Source: Bacillota bacterium (GTDB taxonomy: Bacteria > Bacillota > SHA-98 > Ch115 > JABLXJ01). Taken from it: DNA of 34,467 nucleotides. Below, one piece after another: positions 1 through 7,248 of this stretch. Each line of letters begins with the position of its first letter. Position 1 is the stretch's first letter. Location: the NCBI GenBank assembly GCA_013178125.1, contig JABLXJ010000021.1:1-34467 (forward strand), in the 5' to 3' direction. A program made the translations under genes and the position numbers. The notes under the pieces are model-generated. The model did no database searches. It saw only the letters and a program-made list of their open reading frames with translations, and was not told the DNA's origin.

Positions 1-110
1 GCAAGAGCGGAGGGGAAACACCTGTACCCATTCCGAACACAGAAGTTAAGCCCTCCAGCGCCGATGGTACTGCACTGGCAACGGTGCGGGAGAGTAGGCC
101 GCTGCCGGAT
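1..110 (+). rRNA. rrf: 5S ribosomal RNA, 3' part
   Basis: The stretch carries the conserved 5S core (CCGAACACAGAAGTTAAGC near position 34, then CGCCGATGGTACTGC and GGGAGAGTAGGCCGCTGCC). The 5' end lies just outside the window. A run of six T follows at 113-118, which can end the rRNA transcript. It marks the 3' end of an rRNA operon. The exact 3' end is uncertain by a few bases. Confidence 0.93.
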
Positions 111-129
111 GCTTTTTTATGTACATCGC

Positions 130-157
130 TTGACTGTGTTAGATTTTATGGTATAAT
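130..157 (+). promoter_or_regulatory. Sigma-70-type promoter of the glutamate synthase leader
   Basis: TTGACT (130-135) and TATAAT (152-157) are separated by 16 bp, a near-consensus housekeeping promoter. Transcription would begin at about 164, just before the paired hairpins and terminator at 182-283, so the leader is transcribed from here rather than by read-through from the rRNA operon. Confidence 0.8.
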
Positions 158-181
158 ATAGGTAAAATCGCATTTCATGCG

Positions 182-232
182 AAGGTGCAATGGCGTGCCT
201 TTGCCAGTATGACGCGGGCAACGACGCCCGCG
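182..232 (+). promoter_or_regulatory. ANTAR-type antitermination RNA (two hexaloop hairpins)
   Basis: Hairpin 1 pairs 182-188 with 195-201 around the six-base loop AAUGGC (189-194). Hairpin 2 pairs CGCGGGC (213-219) with GCCCGCG (226-232) around the six-base loop AACGAC (220-225). Both loops have A at position 1 and G at position 4, the recognition rule known for ANTAR-domain targets (the EutV/NasR class). The 3' arm of hairpin 2 is also the 5' arm of the terminator at 225-278, so the two structures exclude each other. Binding of an ANTAR protein would hold hairpin 2 and permit read-through into the glutamate synthase gene. The likely partner is the ANTAR regulator at 3636-4232. Structure is read by eye; the regulatory role is inferred from the family. 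Confidence 0.82.
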
Positions 233-283
233 GCAGGAGTGTTATGGTATGTACTTATATACCCTCCTGTCGCGGGCGTTTTT
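225..283 (+). terminator. Intrinsic terminator in the glutamate synthase leader
   Basis: A 15-bp stem (225-239 with 264-278, one G-U pair) is extended by an inner GGTAT/ATACC stem (246-250 with 259-263) and followed by TTTTT at 279-283. It is a very strong Rho-independent terminator. It stands about 140 bp upstream of the glutamate synthase start, which suits a conditional attenuator. Confidence 0.88.
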
Positions 284-420
284 GTTTAGGGCTCTGTGGC
301 CATGATAGAGGCCTTTGAAAGGGCTATAGAAGAGCCGCTAGAGCGCCGGGAAAAACCATATGGAACTGAACTGCCTGGACTATAGGAACAGGTCAAAATT
401 TGAAGAGGGGAGAGGGAAAC

Positions 421-2046
421 ATGAGCTTTAGTACCGGTATCAACTCTACGGCGGCAACGGGCACAAGGAACAGGACGCCCAACAGCGTCTGTTCATTCAG
501 CGGCCTCTGTGTGACCTGTATTGAAGGCTGCACGGGGTTATGTGAGGTTGGCCGCTCAGCAGTCAGGGGACGGGAGGTTATATACCCCAAACCCTACGGG
601 AAAATCACGACGGCGTCTCAAAAGGATTACCCGATCGACTTCTCGCATTTCAACATCCTCGGGACCGCGGTGGGTGCCCAGGGTGCCGAGGCGGATAGCG
701 ATAAGGCGACATTCCCTGCAGTGGACGTGGAACAGCTGGTTGGGGGCTCCCCAGCATCGGGCGGGGACGCCATAAAGCTCCGGTTGCCGGTGATCATCTC
801 CGCGCTTGGCTCGACGCAAGTGGCCAGGGATAACTGGGAGGGGCTCGCGATAGGGGCTGCCATCTCCGGCACGATCCTGACAATAGGGGAAAACGTGTGT
901 GCGATGGATCCCGAGGCCGAGTTCAAGAACGGCCAGGTTGTCAGGTCCCGAGATATGGAGCGACGGGTGAAGCTCTATAAGGACTGGCATGATGGCTACG
1001 GGACAATAGTTGTACAGGCTAACGTCGAGGATACGAGGCTGGGCGTGCTTGAGTATGCCATCGAGGAGCTTGGTGTCGATACCGTCGAGATAAAGTGGGG
1101 GCAGGGCGCAAAGGACATCGGCGGCGAGGTCAAGCTTTCGTCCCTTGAAGATGCCCTGAAGATGAAATCCAGGGGTTACATAGTCATGCCGGACCCTGAA
1201 GACCCCGAGGTCGAGCGTGCTTACAGGCAGGGGGCGTTCCGGGAGTTTGAGCGCCATTCTAGGATCGGTATGGTGGATCGTGAGTCGTTTATCTCCAGGG
1301 TTGAGCAGCTCAGGAGGGCCGGGGCCAAACACATCTTCTTAAAGACCGGAGCCTACCGGCCTTCGGACCTGGCGCGCGCCCTCAGGTATGCCTCAGATGC
1401 CCAAATCGACCTCGTAACGGTTGATGGGGCGGGCGGCGGGACTGGGATGAGCCCGTGGCGCATGATGAACGAGTGGGGGATACCGACTGTCTTCCTTGAG
1501 GCCCTAGTGGTGGATTACATGGACCGGCTCAATGGAAAGGGCGCATACCTGCCTGATATTGCTATTGGCGGTGGGTTTGCCCTCGAGGACCAGGTGTTTA
1601 AGGGACTTGCGCTTGGGGCTCCCTATGTGAAGGCCATCGGTATGAGCCGGGCCCCGATCACGGCGGTCATGGTCGGGAAGACCATTTCAGGGCTCATCCA
1701 GGACGGGAAGCTGCCACCGGATCTCGCAGGATACGGTGGAGACGTCGAGCAGGTTTTCGCCAGCGCCCACCTGCTGCGCAAGAAATATGGTGAGGCCTTC
1801 GAGAACATCCCCGCATCAGCGGTGGCGCTCTTCTCCTATTTCGACCGCTTGTCATATGGCCTGCGCCAGTTCATGTGCGGTGCGAGGAAGTTTGCCCTGG
1901 GGTATATAACCAGGGACGACCTGGTGGCCTTGACCGAGGAGGCGTCCAGGTTGACGGGTATCCCGTACGTCACCGAGCTCGATCGCGAGGAGGCTTACAG
2001 CATTCTCGAGGGCGAGGGGAGCGAACGGATGGTGGGAGTTGCTTAA
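421..2046 (+). CDS. gltB: Glutamate synthase large-subunit FMN domain protein (GltB-like)
   Basis: The 541-residue product matches the central FMN-binding domain of glutamate synthase, which makes glutamate from 2-oxoglutarate and ammonia. Visible family motifs are IKWGQGAKDIGGEV, the loop VDGAGGGTGMSPW, and AIGGGFALEDQVFKGLALGAPYVKAI as an FMN-barrel segment (the last quoted over two neighbouring stretches). The N-terminal glutaminase domain of classical GltB is absent, and no glutaminase or beta subunit lies nearby, so this is the stand-alone (archaeal-like) form. The N terminus carries C24 and then C30-x2-C33-x3-C37-x3-C41, possibly an Fe-S or metal site. The ATG at 421 is preferred to the in-frame TTG at 400 because GGGGAGAGGG precedes it at a good distance. 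Expression is probably gated by the ANTAR leader upstream. The electron donor and nitrogen donor are not shown by the sequence. Confidence 0.88.
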   Translation: MSFSTGINSTAATGTRNRTPNSVCSFSGLCVTCIEGCTGLCEVGRSAVRGREVIYPKPYGKITTASQKDYPIDFSHFNILGTAVGAQGAEADSDKATFPAVDVEQLVGGSPASGGDAIKLRLPVIISALGSTQVARDNWEGLAIGAAISGTILTIGENVCAMDPEAEFKNGQVVRSRDMERRVKLYKDWHDGYGTIVVQANVEDTRLGVLEYAIEELGVDTVEIKWGQGAKDIGGEVKLSSLEDALKMKSRGYIVMPDPEDPEVERAYRQGAFREFERHSRIGMVDRESFISRVEQLRRAGAKHIFLKTGAYRPSDLARALRYASDAQIDLVTVDGAGGGTGMSPWRMMNEWGIPTVFLEALVVDYMDRLNGKGAYLPDIAIGGGFALEDQVFKGLALGAPYVKAIGMSRAPITAVMVGKTISGLIQDGKLPPDLAGYGGDVEQVFASAHLLRKKYGEAFENIPASAVALFSYFDRLSYGLRQFMCGARKFALGYITRDDLVALTEEASRLTGIPYVTELDREEAYSILEGEGSERMVGVA

Positions 2047-2143
2047 ATCTGTGTATCAAGGTCTGCCGGACGGCGGGAGAAGCGCCGCCCGATGCGAACT
2101 CGATGCTAACTTTAAATTCTACTCTATCTTACACTCCATCTTA

Positions 2144-2186
2144 CTCCGGCGCCGGAGCCTTGTGCGCGAGCGCCGGAGCATTTTTT
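2144..2186 (+). terminator. Intrinsic terminator after the glutamate synthase gene
   Basis: CTCCGGCGC (2144-2152) pairs with GCGCCGGAG (2170-2178) around a 17-base loop, and TTTTTT follows at 2181-2186. The first arm also belongs to a 14-bp perfect palindrome (2144-2157) that could compete with the terminator fold. No hexaloop ANTAR hairpin was found next to it. Confidence 0.75.
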
Positions 2187-2213
2187 GACCGCCGGGCGTA
2201 TTTGGGGTATTAT
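2185..2213 (+). promoter_or_regulatory. Promoter of glnA
   Basis: TTGACC (2185-2190) and TATTAT (2208-2213) are spaced by 17 bp. The -35 box begins inside the T-run of the preceding terminator, so one transcript ends where the next begins. The leader to the glnA start would be only about 30 nt. Confidence 0.75.
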
Positions 2214-2249
2214 ATAGAAAAGCACGGAAAGATTCGGGAAGGTGGTCAT

Positions 2250-3581
2250 ATGGACATCGCTGAAAGAAAGGAAATACTGAAACGCGCCAGAGAGCTGGAT
2301 GTCAAGTTCATACGCCTCCAGTTTACGGACATCCTCGGCGTGCTCAAGAACGTGGCGATCACTGTTGACAGGCTGGAGGAGGCGCTTGATGGAGAGGTTG
2401 CATTTGACGGCTCCTCTATAGAAGGCTTCGTCCGGGTGGAGGAGTCGGACATGCTCCTGATGCCTGATCTCTCGACGTTTGCGCTCTTCCCCTGGAGGCC
2501 CCGGGATGGCTCGGTTGCGCGATTGATCTGTGACATCTACAACCCTGACGGCACGCCCTTTGCCGGCTGCCCGCGCGCGGCATTGAGACGGGTCCTGGAC
2601 GGGGCTCAAAAAGCCGGATACGAGGTGCATATAGGGGTTGAGGGGGAGTTCTTTCTTTTCCATACTGATGAGGCCGGCAACCCCACCACCACAACTCACG
2701 ACAAGGGGAGCTATTTCGACCTGACCCCTGTTGACCTCGGGGAGAATGCCCGGCGCGATATGGTTTTGACCCTTGATGAAATGGGGATCAGGGTCCAGGC
2801 ATCCCACCACGAGGTCGCCCCGGGGCAGCATGAGATTGCGTTCAGGCATGACGAAGCGTTGAGGACCGCAGATAACATTGTGACATTCCGTTATGTGGTG
2901 CGTGCCATAGCCCAGCGCCACGGCCTATACGCGAGCTTCATGCCAAAGCCGATTTACGGTGTCGGCGGCTCGGGCCTGCACCTGAGCCACTCGATCTTTT
3001 GCGATGGACAGAATATCTTCTTCGACCCGAATGGGAAATATAGGCTCAGCGAATCGGCGTTCCATTATATTGGTGGGCTGCTCAGCCACAGCCCCGCTTT
3101 GACTGCCATCACAAATCCCACGGTGAATTCTTACAAACGCCTGGTCCCGGGCTTTGAAGCCCCCAGCTATATAGCATGGTCCTTCCAGAACAGGAGCCCC
3201 CTGGTTAGAATCCCATTCCAGCGGGGGAAGGCCACTAGAATAGAGCTACGCAGCCCCGACCCGACGTGTAACCCCTATCTCGCGATCGCCGCGTCCATAA
3301 AAGCTGGCCTCGACGGGATCGGACGCCGGATCGAGCCGCCCGAACCTATTCAGGGCAGCACTTACGGATTAACAGAGGAGGAGCGGCAGCGGCTCAACCT
3401 GAGACGCCTCCCGCGCAACCTTATGGAGGCCCTGGGGGAGCTATCGCGCGACGAGGTAATAAAATCTACGCTCGGCGATCACATCTATAACAAGTTTGTC
3501 CAGGCGAAATGCGTGGAATGGGAGGATTATTCCACGAAGATTCATCAATGGGAGCTGGATGAATACCTGGCGAAGTTTTAG
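2250..3581 (+). CDS. glnA: Type I glutamine synthetase
   Basis: The enzyme joins ammonia to glutamate using ATP, the main ammonia-assimilation step, as a cytoplasmic dodecamer. At 443 residues it has the length of the GSI-alpha class. Signature stretches are FDGSSIEGFVRVEESDM (52-68), EGEFFLF, the nucleotide/glutamate loop GSGLHLSHS, and NSYKRLVPGFEAP near residue 300. Arg62, which in the Bacillus subtilis enzyme confers glutamine feedback inhibition, is present at exactly position 62. No adenylylation-type insertion of the beta class is evident. The ATG at 2250 follows GGGAAGGTGG, and an upstream in-frame extension has no homology and is rejected. The gene has its own promoter and is followed after 54 bp by the ANTAR regulator gene, probably on the same transcript. 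Confidence 0.97.
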   Translation: MDIAERKEILKRARELDVKFIRLQFTDILGVLKNVAITVDRLEEALDGEVAFDGSSIEGFVRVEESDMLLMPDLSTFALFPWRPRDGSVARLICDIYNPDGTPFAGCPRAALRRVLDGAQKAGYEVHIGVEGEFFLFHTDEAGNPTTTTHDKGSYFDLTPVDLGENARRDMVLTLDEMGIRVQASHHEVAPGQHEIAFRHDEALRTADNIVTFRYVVRAIAQRHGLYASFMPKPIYGVGGSGLHLSHSIFCDGQNIFFDPNGKYRLSESAFHYIGGLLSHSPALTAITNPTVNSYKRLVPGFEAPSYIAWSFQNRSPLVRIPFQRGKATRIELRSPDPTCNPYLAIAASIKAGLDGIGRRIEPPEPIQGSTYGLTEEERQRLNLRRLPRNLMEALGELSRDEVIKSTLGDHIYNKFVQAKCVEWEDYSTKIHQWELDEYLAKF

Positions 3582-3635
3582 GGCTTGAGATGAGACGCAC
3601 CGAAGAGATGAAAACCTTCCGGGCCGGGGTGTAAG

Positions 3636-4232
3636 ATGCGCCGAAGAGAAGTATTCATAGCTGACAAGAGCGCCTCGTCGCGCCAGAGGTTGAGGAGGAT
3701 CCTCACTGAGGCAGGGTATGCGGTTGTGGGAGAGGCGGCGGACGGGTCTAGCGCCCTTCGAGGCATCAGAAGCCTCGAGCCTGAGGTGGTGGTGCTGGAT
3801 TCGGAGCTCCCTGCCCTCAACGGGTTTGAAGTTGCCAGGATTGTTGAGGAGGACCATCTCGCTCCCGTCGTGCTCATAGCCTCCCAGACGAGCTGGGAGT
3901 TTGTGGAGAAGGCCAAGGAATCCTCTGTTTCCGCCTATCTTGTGCGCCCCGTCAGCGAGCGAGACCTGATACCCGCGATCGAGCTGGCCATCGTCAATTA
4001 CGAGCGGAGGAGCAGGCTCCAGGATAAGATCAGGGAGCTGGAGGAGAGCCTCGAATCTCGCAAGGTAATCGAGAGGGCCAAGGGTGTGTTGATGAAAACG
4101 ATGGGCCTGTCCGAGGGCGAAGCCTACCGGCTCATCCAGAAACAGGCCATGGATAAGTCGACCTCGATGCGCGCGATTGCTGAGGCCATACTCCTCACTT
4201 ATGAAATCAAGAAGAAGGGGCGGGGTGGTTGA
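3636..4232 (+). CDS. ANTAR-domain response regulator (antiterminator)
   Basis: A 198-residue protein with an N-terminal receiver domain (about 4-122), a helical linker (123-142) and a C-terminal ANTAR RNA-binding domain (about 135-192, with [21 protein letters not shown] and the IAEAILL helix). ANTAR proteins bind paired hexaloop hairpins and prevent transcription termination. The receiver is atypical: the phospho-acceptor Asp55 and the pocket residue Asp10 are present, but the second acidic residue is Lys11 and the invariant Lys near position 104 is Arg. Phosphorylation may therefore be weak or replaced by another signal. No histidine kinase gene is nearby. The gene lies just after glnA and 3.4 kb from the ANTAR-type leader, so control of glutamate synthesis is the natural inference. 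Its 3' end overlaps aroF on the other strand by 26 bp. Confidence 0.93.
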   Translation: MRRREVFIADKSASSRQRLRRILTEAGYAVVGEAADGSSALRGIRSLEPEVVVLDSELPALNGFEVARIVEEDHLAPVVLIASQTSWEFVEKAKESSVSAYLVRPVSERDLIPAIELAIVNYERRSRLQDKIRELEESLESRKVIERAKGVLMKTMGLSEGEAYRLIQKQAMDKSTSMRAIAEAILLTYEIKKKGRGG

Positions 4233-5265
4233 GCATCCCGGCGGGCGTCCTGATGAATGCCCTGCCGGCCACCCTCGCCACATCCTCCAGCTCCGAAAGG
4301 ACGCGTTCGAGGCCCTCCATGTCCAGGGACTGCGCCCCGTCGGATAGTGCTTCATCGGGGTGGATATGGGCTTCTATCAAAAGCCCGTCCGCGCCTGCGA
4401 CTACAGCGGCCTTCGCCATGGGGGGCACCAAGTCCCGCCTGCCCGTCCCGTGGCTTGGATCGACGATCACGGGAAGATGGCTCAGCTGTTTGACAAGGGC
4501 CACGGCAGAGAGGTCCAGCGTGTTGCGGGTGTATAGCTCGAAGGTCCGGATGCCGCGCTCGCACAGGATCACGTTGGGGTTTCCCTCAACCATGATGTAT
4601 TCGGCGGCCATCAACCACTCCTCGATGGTTGCCGAGAGCCCGCGCTTCAGGACCACCGGCTTGCCGAGCCTACCGAGCGCCTTGAGCAATTTGAAGTTTT
4701 GCATATTCCTGGTGCCTACCTGCATTATATCTGTGTAGCTGCTTACCAGTTCAACATCTTGCGCGTCGAGCACCTCGGTGACGATTTTAAGCCCGGTCTC
4801 CTTCTTCGCCTCAGCTAGCAGCCTGAGCCCCTCCTCCTCAAGGCCCTGGAATGAGTATGGCGAGGTCCTTGGCTTGTATGCTCCGCCCCTCAGTATCTTG
4901 CACCCTATGGATTTGATAGCGCAGGCGGTTTCCAGGAGCTGCTCCCGGCTCTCCACGGCGCATGGGCCCGCAATTACCGCGATCTCCGGCCCGCCGATCT
5001 CGACCCCGTCAACGTTGATGATGGTGTTTTCAGGCTTCGCCTCCCGGCTTGCAAGCTTAAAGGGGCGCAGGATCGGGATCGCCCTCTCCACCCCGGGCAT
5101 CAGCTCTATAAATTTCAGGTTCAGGTGACGCTTATCGCCTATAGCCCCGATCACGCGCTTATCCGTGCCGTGGATCACCTGGGTGCGAAAACCGAGCTCA
5201 TGTAGCTTGTCTTCAACCTCTTTGATCTGCTCCTCAGTTGCACCTGATTTCATGACAACTATCAT
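4207..5265 (-). CDS. aroF: 3-deoxy-7-phosphoheptulonate (DAHP) synthase, AroF family
   Basis: The enzyme condenses phosphoenolpyruvate with erythrose-4-phosphate, the first step of aromatic amino-acid synthesis. Its 352 residues comprise an N-terminal ferredoxin-like regulatory domain (1-70, starting [13 protein letters not shown]) and a class I beta DAHP synthase barrel. Barrel motifs are [43 protein letters not shown] and DPSHGTG. The layout is that of the Thermotoga-type enzyme, whose extra domain mediates feedback inhibition by aromatic amino acids. No chorismate mutase domain is visible. The gene is monocistronic as far as can be seen and is preceded by a T-box leader with a probable Phe specifier. 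Its last 26 bp overlap the end of the ANTAR regulator gene. Confidence 0.96.
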   Translation of the reverse strand: MIVVMKSGATEEQIKEVEDKLHELGFRTQVIHGTDKRVIGAIGDKRHLNLKFIELMPGVERAIPILRPFKLASREAKPENTIINVDGVEIGGPEIAVIAGPCAVESREQLLETACAIKSIGCKILRGGAYKPRTSPYSFQGLEEEGLRLLAEAKKETGLKIVTEVLDAQDVELVSSYTDIMQVGTRNMQNFKLLKALGRLGKPVVLKRGLSATIEEWLMAAEYIMVEGNPNVILCERGIRTFELYTRNTLDLSAVALVKQLSHLPVIVDPSHGTGRRDLVPPMAKAAVVAGADGLLIEAHIHPDEALSDGAQSLDMEGLERVLSELEDVARVAGRAFIRTPAGMLNHPAPSS

Positions 5266-5292
5266 CGCCTAACAACCCCCTTTGAGAGTCGG

Positions 5293-5331
5293 AAAAAAAC
5301 AAAAACCTTCTCGCCTCAAGGACGAGAAGGT
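5293..5331 (-). terminator. T-box-controlled terminator of aroF
   Basis: On the minus strand ACCTTCTCG pairs with CGAGAAGGT (5323-5331 with 5305-5313) and is followed by TTTTTG and TTTTTTT. It lies immediately after the T-box sequence, as in all transcriptional T-box leaders. Confidence 0.9.
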
Positions 5332-5625
5332 AATCTCGCGGTACCACCTTGATTGGCTGCACCAGCCTGCATCTCTGCTATCGCTCATTCGTCGTTCGAA
5401 GTACGGGGCAGATTCCCATCTACCCGATACCTGCTCCCCCGTAACGGCGGGAGATCCGTCCTGACCTACTTGCCCGGCCTGCCTTTACGAACGCGCACCG
5501 GCCAGGCGTTCAGCTGGAAGCTCGAGGGCGAACTTCAATCGCGTTCCCGTCATCGTGCTCGCACCTTGCCACGACTCTCTTCGACGGGCCCCGCGACCTA
5601 CTTTTCCCCGTCACAGCCTTTCCCG
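5293..5625 (-). promoter_or_regulatory. T-box riboswitch of aroF, probable tRNA-Phe specificity
   Basis: Read on the minus strand, the leader contains GGGGAAAAGTAGG (the AGTA element of stem I), then AGAGAG, the specifier region GAAGTTCGCCCTCGAG, and finally the T-box sequence AGGTGGTACCGCG (5337-5349), directly before an intrinsic terminator. The specifier codon by position is TTC (5530-5532), that is Phe, which suits an aromatic-pathway gene. Uncharged tRNA-Phe would stabilise the antiterminator and switch aroF on. The identity of the specifier is read by eye from the spacing to the conserved elements and is less certain than the T-box itself. Confidence 0.92.
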
Positions 5626-5698
5626 ACTCTACTTGCTTTTCACGGATCTACTCCTGTAGAACATTCCTGTATTTATGATGCCAATTTTGTTTAACATA

Positions 5699-5726
5699 AC
5701 TTTAGCATATATCGCCCTGCTGGCAA
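5699..5726 (-). promoter_or_regulatory. Possible promoter of the aroF T-box leader
   Basis: On the minus strand TTGCCA (5721-5726) is followed after 16 bp by TAAAGT (5699-5704). The -35 matches 5 of 6 and the -10 matches 4 of 6 consensus positions. The position is right for a leader of about 425 nt. Other AT-rich hexamers downstream could serve instead. Confidence 0.4.
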
Positions 5727-5810
5727 AGGGCGGAACCAGCGCGCGAAGGATCGCAATCTGCGCCAGTCGTAGGGATTAGAGCAGATTACGGGGTTTCCCA
5801 TGGTATTGTG

Positions 5811-5834
5811 CAGTTTTTCTAGCAGTTTTTCTAA
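5811..5834. repeat. Two tandem 12-bp units upstream of the hydrogenase operon
   Basis: The units CAGTTTTTCTAG and CAGTTTTTCTAA lie head to tail. The gap 5700-5947 holds no gene and no clear promoter for the hydrogenase operon; it also has GGCGAAAA repeated three times near 5867-5905. This is one of several short tandem duplications in the window. Confidence 0.75.
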
Positions 5835-5947
5835 TAGTGCGTGGCGGTAGCGCGGGGTCGTAGCGGGCGAAAACGTCACGGGCGAAAAGGCAAGGCGAAA
5901 AGGCAAAAAAGAAGGCTGATGATGATCGGATCGGGGGAGCACCGACC

Positions 5948-7228
5948 ATGCTGACTAGAAGGGAATTCATCAAGCTCTGCATCGCCGGGATCGCTGCCAT
6001 GAGCCTCTCGGACCTCATCATACCCGAGCTGGCCCGGGCGTTTCAGACCCCCGGCGGCAGGCCTATGGTGATATGGCTGGAAGCGATGACCTGCGCCGGG
6101 GATTTCATGTCATTTTTGAATGCACTACGCCCCGACCTCCAGGAGCTTCTCTTCAAGACCATCGACCTGCGCTACAGCAACACCCTGATGACGGGCGAGG
6201 GCCGGGTGGCCATCACTGAGCTCGAGAGCATCGCCGGCAGGAGGAGGGGTGAATATATCCTGATAGTTGAGGGCACTGTGCCGACCATGGACGGCGGGAC
6301 CTACGGCCTGATCGGGCACCACCCTGACGGCCGGCCTTTTACCCACCTGGAGGCCGTTCGCCTGCTGGGCGGGGGCGCCAGGCACCTGATCTCAGCCGGG
6401 ACATGCGCGTCATTTGGCGGACCCTACGCGGCAAACCCAAACCCGTCGGGGTCGAAACCCGTGAGCGCGGTCCTGGAGCGGCGACTGGTGAGGGAGCGAC
6501 TGGTGAACGTGCCGGGTTGCCCGATTCATCCCGACTGGCTTGTCGGTACACTATCCCACTTGCTCCTCTACGGCATTCCGGATATGGACGAACATCGGAG
6601 GCCGCGTTTGTTCTACGGGTCCCTGATCCATGACCGCTGCCCGCGCCGCCAGCACTTTGATGATGGGGAGTTTGCCGCGCAGCCCGGGGATAAGGAATGC
6701 CTCTACACGATAGGGTGCAAGGGCCCTGTCACTTTTGCCGATTGTCCGGTAAGAAAGTGGAACAGCGGTCATATGAACTGGCCGGTGGGGGCAAATACAC
6801 CGTGTATAGGTTGTGTAAGTCCGGGCTTTCCTGATAGGACATCGCCTTTCTTTGCCCACCTCCCGGATATTCATATCCCGGGCGTTAAGAGGACGGCGGA
6901 TAAGATCGGCACTGCGGTTGGGGTCGCGGCCGCCGCGGGAATAGGTGCCCACGCTGTGGCGAGCGCCATCACGGGGAGGCTTTCGAAGAACCTTATGGAA
7001 GGGACCGAGGGGAAGCCAGCCGCGATTAGCGGTGCGGCCAGGGCCGCCGTGCCCCAGAAACCCCCGGGGGGTGCAGGGGGTGCAGGGGACGCTAGTGCTG
7101 ACGCCCCCGGCTCCAGTCCTGGTCCCGGTCCCGGCCACGCCCCCGGGAGGGTGCCCCGCGGCATTCGTGGCATTCTCAGGAGGCTTCTCGCGCGAGTGCG
7201 GATCAAACGAGGGGAAACCAGGAGGTAG
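5948..7228 (+). CDS. hyaA: [NiFe] hydrogenase small subunit, Tat-exported
   Basis: This is the Fe-S electron-transfer subunit of a group 1 uptake hydrogenase. The start TRREFIK plus a hydrophobic stretch (9-25) is a twin-arginine signal. Cluster ligands can be followed by position: proximal site C49, D52, C153 and C191; distal site H228, C231, C251 and C257; medial site C266, C286 and C289. Asp52 (CAGD instead of CTGC) replaces a proximal cysteine; an Asp-ligated proximal cluster is known in the actinobacterial-type (group 1h) enzyme of Ralstonia eutropha and in FrhG. Residues 319-342 form a C-terminal hydrophobic anchor. After it comes an unusual 84-residue Gly/Pro-rich tail ending in a basic segment. 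GGGGGAG precedes the ATG. The large subunit, cytochrome b and TatA genes follow in order. Confidence 0.95.
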   Translation: MLTRREFIKLCIAGIAAMSLSDLIIPELARAFQTPGGRPMVIWLEAMTCAGDFMSFLNALRPDLQELLFKTIDLRYSNTLMTGEGRVAITELESIAGRRRGEYILIVEGTVPTMDGGTYGLIGHHPDGRPFTHLEAVRLLGGGARHLISAGTCASFGGPYAANPNPSGSKPVSAVLERRLVRERLVNVPGCPIHPDWLVGTLSHLLLYGIPDMDEHRRPRLFYGSLIHDRCPRRQHFDDGEFAAQPGDKECLYTIGCKGPVTFADCPVRKWNSGHMNWPVGANTPCIGCVSPGFPDRTSPFFAHLPDIHIPGVKRTADKIGTAVGVAAAAGIGAHAVASAITGRLSKNLMEGTEGKPAAISGAARAAVPQKPPGGAGGAGDASADAPGSSPGPGPGHAPGRVPRGIRGILRRLLARVRIKRGETRR

Positions 7229-7248
7229 GGAGGTAGAGTGGCTGCGAT

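Noticed and set aside
302-385. 27-codon ORF between the ANTAR leader and the glutamate synthase gene
   Set aside because: No ribosome site and no recognisable sequence; nothing supports translation.
556-1332. Long minus-strand reading frame inside the glutamate synthase gene
   Set aside because: Shadow of a GC-biased gene on the other strand; no family features.
1875-2249. In-frame extension of glnA upstream of 2250
   Set aside because: It overlaps the end of the glutamate synthase gene, runs through a terminator and promoter, and has no glutamine synthetase homology; the ATG at 2250 has a good ribosome site.
2047-2250. Second ANTAR hairpin pair before glnA
   Set aside because: GC-rich hairpins exist but none has a six-base loop with A1 and G4 next to the terminator arm.
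2124-2921. Long minus-strand reading frame across glnA start
   Set aside because: Shadow frame opposite a clearly identified gene.
3441-4355. 304-codon minus-strand frame across glnA, the ANTAR gene and aroF end
   Set aside because: Crosses three real genes in other frames and shows no domain.
5380-5400. tRNA gene suggested by GTTCGAA
   Set aside because: The motif lies inside the T-box leader and no cloverleaf can be drawn around it.
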